DNA of 64,000 nt from positions 805,536-869,535 of the forward strand of contig NZ_MSCQ01000002.1 of assembly GCF_002954725.1 (NCBI RefSeq). The letters are read 5' to 3'. Made by a program: the position numbers and the translations under genes. This DNA is from Photobacterium phosphoreum (GTDB lineage Bacteria > Pseudomonadota > Gammaproteobacteria > Enterobacterales > Vibrionaceae). Numbering within the stretch: the first letter of the stretch is position 1; every line of letters begins with the position of its first letter. This document shows, in pieces, positions 58,908-64,000 of the stretch. The notes below the pieces were generated by a model. That model was given only the letters and a program-made list of their open reading frames with translations, did not search any database and was not told where the DNA came from.

Positions 58908-60269
58908 TTTTGATGCATAAAACTGTTGCTGTTCCCCGCATTTGGTACATAGAAGCGTTAAAGAGTTTTTGTCCGTTTTAATTATGATATCTACTGAACC
59001 ACAAATTACACAACTAGTGTCTTTGCTGCTTTCTTTTGTTGATTTAGAACTATCAAACATCTTATATAACTCATTATTCCAAAGAACTTCTGGAGACTTA
59101 TAGAATGCAATATCGTCACCACCACCGATGACAAAATCAAATAACACAATGTTTAACTGAGACCGTTCAGTACTATAAGTACGATTATACTTATAAACGT
59201 CCCACCCTTCATTGCTAGCTCTTGTCGCCAAATATAAGATCTTGCTTGGGATCGTATTTACCGCATGTTTGCGACTCTCCGCTTTACCCTTTGCATAAAA
59301 TAAGTGAGCATTTTCTGTTGCTTTCTTTATAAAATAGTATATTTCTGACACAGAAAACTCATTAAGGATTTCTTTTATAACTTCGTTTGTTTTCTTTGGA
59401 GCCTCAGGTAATTGAAGTTGTTCTAGGCAAACATCTAAATATGTTACAACTTCTTCTTCAGCTAGCCTAAATACTAGCTCCTTGAGGTCCTCTTCCCACT
59501 CAATCTGTATACCATCGCGTAACTCAACATAAACTAACTTGAATAATTCTCCGAGGCTTAACCTATTAGAACCATCTAGTGAAACATTAACAACCCAAAG
59601 TACATCTCGATAATAGAATGATTTAAAGTCGTCTGAGGAATCAAACGCCGAAAAAGGAGAACTTGGATCCACAGCAATCGCACCATCGCGGTGTAACTTT
59701 AAAATAATTTCATTGTCGAAATCAGATGTGGGAGATAAATCCACGGCACTGCCAGAATTATTCAACGACTTAATATGATTAAGATCTGACTCTGATTGCA
59801 TTAAAAACAGGGATAACAAATAGCACTTATGACTAAACGATAGCTTTAAATAACTAAGCATAGCCTTTTTATCAAGGTTATACTCTTGAGAAATTTTCTC
59901 AAGATCTGCGGCTAGTTTTGCTCTAACGGCTTCAGCTCTTTTCTCAGAACACGGTAAGCAATTACACTCAAGTGGTCTGTTGTAATGATGACCTTCCTTA
60001 TGATTGCACTCTATACAAAAGTATTCCATAGAGTATGAGCTGCCCGACTTGCTTTTTCGTTTATAAAATAAAGGCAAAGCACAATATGCACATTCAAGTG
60101 ATTCATGTATAACAGGTGGAAATAACGACACTAATTTATTAGGATGAGCATCTATCCCATATTCTTCCATGAGCTCTTGGTTTTTCTCACCCGAAATGTA
60201 CCTTTCGTATAGCTCTTCAAGTTCCTCTAAAGTTAAGTGCTTAACTTCTTCAGCCAATTTGATTTTCAT
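58902..60269 (-). CDS. Unknown 455-aa protein with N- and C-terminal zinc-ribbon-like cysteines
   Basis: I do not recognise this protein. Visible features are an acidic helical N-terminus (LTLEELEELYERYISGEKNQ) and a first cysteine cluster with CAYC, CIEC and CNCLPC between residues about 60 and 110, perhaps binding two zinc ions. A helical core follows with WVVNVSLDGSNRLSLGELFKL and YFIKKATENAHLFYAKGKAE. A C-terminal CVICG...CTKCG zinc ribbon (about residues 420-448) ends it. Zinc ribbons at both ends suggest nucleic-acid or protein binding. The ATG at 60269 lacks a clear Shine-Dalgarno. Its end is fused to an attC-like site, so it is probably integron cargo. Confidence 0.8.
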   Translation of the reverse strand: MKIKLAEEVKHLTLEELEELYERYISGEKNQELMEEYGIDAHPNKLVSLFPPVIHESLECAYCALPLFYKRKSKSGSSYSMEYFCIECNHKEGHHYNRPLECNCLPCSEKRAEAVRAKLAADLEKISQEYNLDKKAMLSYLKLSFSHKCYLLSLFLMQSESDLNHIKSLNNSGSAVDLSPTSDFDNEIILKLHRDGAIAVDPSSPFSAFDSSDDFKSFYYRDVLWVVNVSLDGSNRLSLGELFKLVYVELRDGIQIEWEEDLKELVFRLAEEEVVTYLDVCLEQLQLPEAPKKTNEVIKEILNEFSVSEIYYFIKKATENAHLFYAKGKAESRKHAVNTIPSKILYLATRASNEGWDVYKYNRTYSTERSQLNIVLFDFVIGGGDDIAFYKSPEVLWNNELYKMFDSSKSTKESSKDTSCVICGSVDIIIKTDKNSLTLLCTKCGEQQQFYASKN

Positions 60270-60342
60270 GAGATAGCACCATTAACCATTGATATAATGG
60301 GGGATTTTAAATTTTTCACGTTCACAGAGCTCGTAAAAAAAC

Positions 60343-60438
60343 TAACAACTTATTATATTAACAACTTGCCCGAATTTGTTCTTTGAACATGCGCCCGTAT
60401 TTATCTTTTCATAATATAAAAAGTATTATAAATCAGAT
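60343..60438. repeat. Dispersed intergenic repeat, copy 2
   Basis: Counterpart of 55750-55843, in the same orientation, here about 75 nt upstream of the 455-aa gene. A related layout follows both copies (a CTTTTAGTT stretch, then a REP-like palindrome), suggesting the two regions descend from a larger duplication. Confidence 0.6.
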
Positions 60439-60490
60439 ACATTTTTAGTTATTAATCCCGATAACCATCACAAAATCGGGCACTTACCTT

Positions 60491-60590
60491 TTAGTTTTTA
60501 GTTTTTAGTTTTTGGTTTTTAGTTTTTGGTTTTTAGTTTTTGGTTTTTAGTTTTTGGTTTTTGGTTTTTGGTTTTTGGTTTTTGGTTTTT
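60491..60590. repeat. Heptanucleotide tandem repeat (TTTTTAG/TTTTTGG)
   Basis: About fourteen consecutive 7-bp units alternate AG and GG variants and end with a run of pure GG units. The plus strand is all T, A and G with no C. It is non-coding. Such tracts change length by slippage, and GG spaced by T5 could in principle form a two-tier G-quadruplex. Confidence 0.9.
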
Positions 60591-60654
60591 CTACTAATAG
60601 TCATCACAGTGCAAAAGATCTAAAACTTCAATATCGATATTATTTAATATTTCA

Positions 60655-61165
60655 ACACGCTGAGAGTAGATTCCCTATCGCCCTCGCGGGCATTCACTGT
60701 AGGGAATGACGGTGGATGGTTCGCATTCATTGTAGGCAAGGATGTCGGGGGGAAGTTTGGTCGTCATAGTAGAAAATAGCTGGGATATTTATATTTACTG
60801 TGCCACTGACATTAAAAATGTCAGCGGAAATGGTCACTCTACAACGCGCTGATAGTAGATTCCCTATCTCGTTCGTAACCTCACTGTAGGGAATGACGGT
60901 GGATGGTTCGCATTCATTGTAGGCAAGGATGTCGGGGAGAAGTTTGGTCGTCATAGTAGAAAATAGCTGGGATATTTATATTTCCTGTGCCACTGAGCAT
61001 TAAAAATGTCAGCGGAAATGGTCACTCTACAACGCGCTGATGGTAGATTCTCTATCGCCCTCGCGGGCATTCACCGTAGGGAATGACGATGGATGGTTCG
61101 CATTAATTGTAAGCAAAAAATGTCGGGGGAAGTTTGGTCGTTATAGTAGAAAAATAACGGGGTTG
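60655..61165. repeat. 188-bp tandem repeat with REP-like palindromes, about 2.7 copies
   Basis: Units begin at GTAGATTC...CTATC landmarks at 60666, 60855 and 61043 (period 189 and 188 bp). Each contains a hairpin (ATTCCCTA/TAGGGAAT; in copies one and three the loop has its own GCCC/GGGC stem), then TGGATGGTTCGCATT, a GGAAGTTTGGTCG block and a GCTGGGATATTTATATT block. The third is partial and ends near 61165. The first part also occurs alone at 55919-56005. Confidence 0.9.
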
Positions 61166-61192
61166 AAGTAGTAATGGTCAAATAACGCCCAT

Positions 61193-61223
61193 AAAAAAAA
61201 GAGGCGCTGATAATCAGCGCCTC
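61193..61223 (-). terminator. Strong rho-independent terminator of katG
   Basis: The perfect 10-bp stem GAGGCGCTGA/TCAGCGCCTC with a 3-nt loop is followed by eight T residues on the minus strand, about 40 nt after the katG stop. Confidence 0.95.
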
Positions 61224-61265
61224 TCATTAAATATTATCGAGTAGTGATACTACCGAGTTGTAACC

Positions 61266-63491
<2,226 letters not shown>

Positions 63492-63693
63492 CTAAATATC
63501 ATTCTGGTTATAAACATAGCCTAATAAAAAAATATAGTAACGTTCTTTTTATGGGTAAATTTAAAATCTAATTCTTTAAATATATCCACTGTTACTAGCA
63601 GGCTCGTTTATTCGTTAGGCTTAATTTATAGCACTTCAACAAATAAAGATAATATTAGTTTTCTATTAGTTCAATAGACCATATCTATTAAAC

Positions 63694-63728
63694 AATTATG
63701 ACGATAAATTATTCTTATCGTCATAATT
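63694..63728. promoter_or_regulatory. Perfect 14-bp inverted repeat
   Basis: AATTATGACGATAA and TTATCGTCATAATT flank a 7-nt loop. No T-run follows on either strand, so an operator or RNA hairpin is more likely than a simple terminator. It lies 140-175 bp before the lipoprotein gene. Confidence 0.6.
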
Positions 63729-63867
63729 AATAAAATTATTAACATCTAAGGGAGTAGCTTAGGTAAAATAGTTTTTTATAATCAATGACTTTATCTGTGC
63801 TACAGATCACAAATCTATTATTGATGTTTCAAAACAGATTCATGGTTCATAATAATTAGGGATAATA

Positions 63868-64000
63868 ATGAAAAAGGCTTGGCTCGCGATCACTACTTGT
63901 TTATTAACGGTATCATGTTCATCATCACCAACACCTGATTGTATATATAATTGTGCGCCATCGACGAATGTGAGTGATAGCAATATAAATAACAACAACC
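63868..64000 (+). CDS. Start of a lipoprotein gene, cut by the window edge
   Basis: The first 44 codons encode a lipoprotein signal peptide with a Lys-rich start (MKKAWLAITTCLLTVSC) and lipobox LTVSC, followed by a Ser/Asn-rich spacer (SDSNINNNN). The mature protein would be anchored by its Cys. AGGGA lies upstream of the ATG. The rest is outside the window and its function unknown. Confidence 0.8.
   Translation, partial: MKKAWLAITTCLLTVSCSSSPTPDCIYNCAPSTNVSDSNINNNN

Larger units (their letters stand above)
60270..61200. other. Repeat-rich non-coding region
   Basis: About 930 bp without a credible gene. In order it holds a dispersed repeat copy (60343-60438), a heptanucleotide tract (60491-60590) and a 188-bp tandem array with REP-like palindromes (60655-61165). 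A 75-codon frame at 60727-60954 lies within the tandem repeat and is rejected. Confidence 0.8.

Noticed and set aside
60491-60590. CRISPR array or telomere-like structure for the heptanucleotide tract
   Set aside because: There are no spacers between units and the period is 7 bp; it is a simple tandem repeat.
60727-60954. 75-codon minus-strand frame
   Set aside because: It lies wholly within the 188-bp tandem repeat and its REP-like palindromes, with no start signal.

Overview
The window looks like chromosomal DNA from an AT-rich marine gammaproteobacterium of the Vibrionaceae, most likely Photobacterium or a close relative. This is inferred from the gene content (pdxY, fetAB, a complete yjfIJKLMC operon, katG, a YcbX/ferredoxin-reductase fusion, VCR-like attC sites and a REP-associated transposase). 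It was not tested by a database search.

Layout. (1) About 61% of the window (1-39,400, minus strand) is two giant secreted repeat proteins in tandem. The upstream one (17,711-39,400) has about 7,229 residues. The downstream one starts at 17,349, has 5,783 codons here and runs off the left edge. Both are built from GEVED-type modules, which carry signatures such as YGDAPD, DAYLYAWIDFD and DGEVEDY/H. These are mixed with SdrD-B-like, parallel beta-helix, thrombospondin-type-3-like calcium-binding, beta-propeller, L-type lectin, cupredoxin-like and DUF11-like segments. Two hairpin terminators separate them, so they are probably transcribed separately. No secretion system, sortase or outer-membrane anchor lies in the window. 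(2) From 39.6 to 48.8 kb there are housekeeping and regulatory genes: a YheO/DauR-type regulator, a small cold-shock-domain protein, pdxY, fetAB, a secreted 5'-nucleotidase, a MOSC/ferredoxin-reductase fusion and a b561-like membrane protein. (3) From 48.9 to 53.0 kb lies the yjfI-J-K-L-M-C operon (PspA-like protein, DUF350 membrane protein, lipoprotein, glutathionylspermidine-synthase-like ligase). terC follows, with a leader of tandem hairpins, one of which would sequester its ribosome binding site.

(4) From 54.3 to 61.2 kb is an accessory zone, all on the minus strand. It holds a GNAT acetyltransferase, a decayed PIN-family C-terminal fragment, a 122-aa membrane protein, a RAYT (Y1/HUH) transposase with a tandemly duplicated 3' end, a YefM-YoeB toxin-antitoxin pair and an unknown 455-aa protein with cysteine clusters. 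attC-like hairpins, REP-like palindromes, a 188-bp tandem repeat, a heptanucleotide tract and a dispersed intergenic repeat lie between them. The pattern resembles a short or decaying integron cassette array invaded by a RAYT/REP system; this is inference. (5) katG and the start of a lipoprotein gene close the window.

Working together: the giants probably act at or outside the cell surface in adhesion or glycan binding. FetAB (iron export), KatG and the yjf/terC genes fit envelope, metal and peroxide homeostasis. No experimental function is claimed for any gene here.
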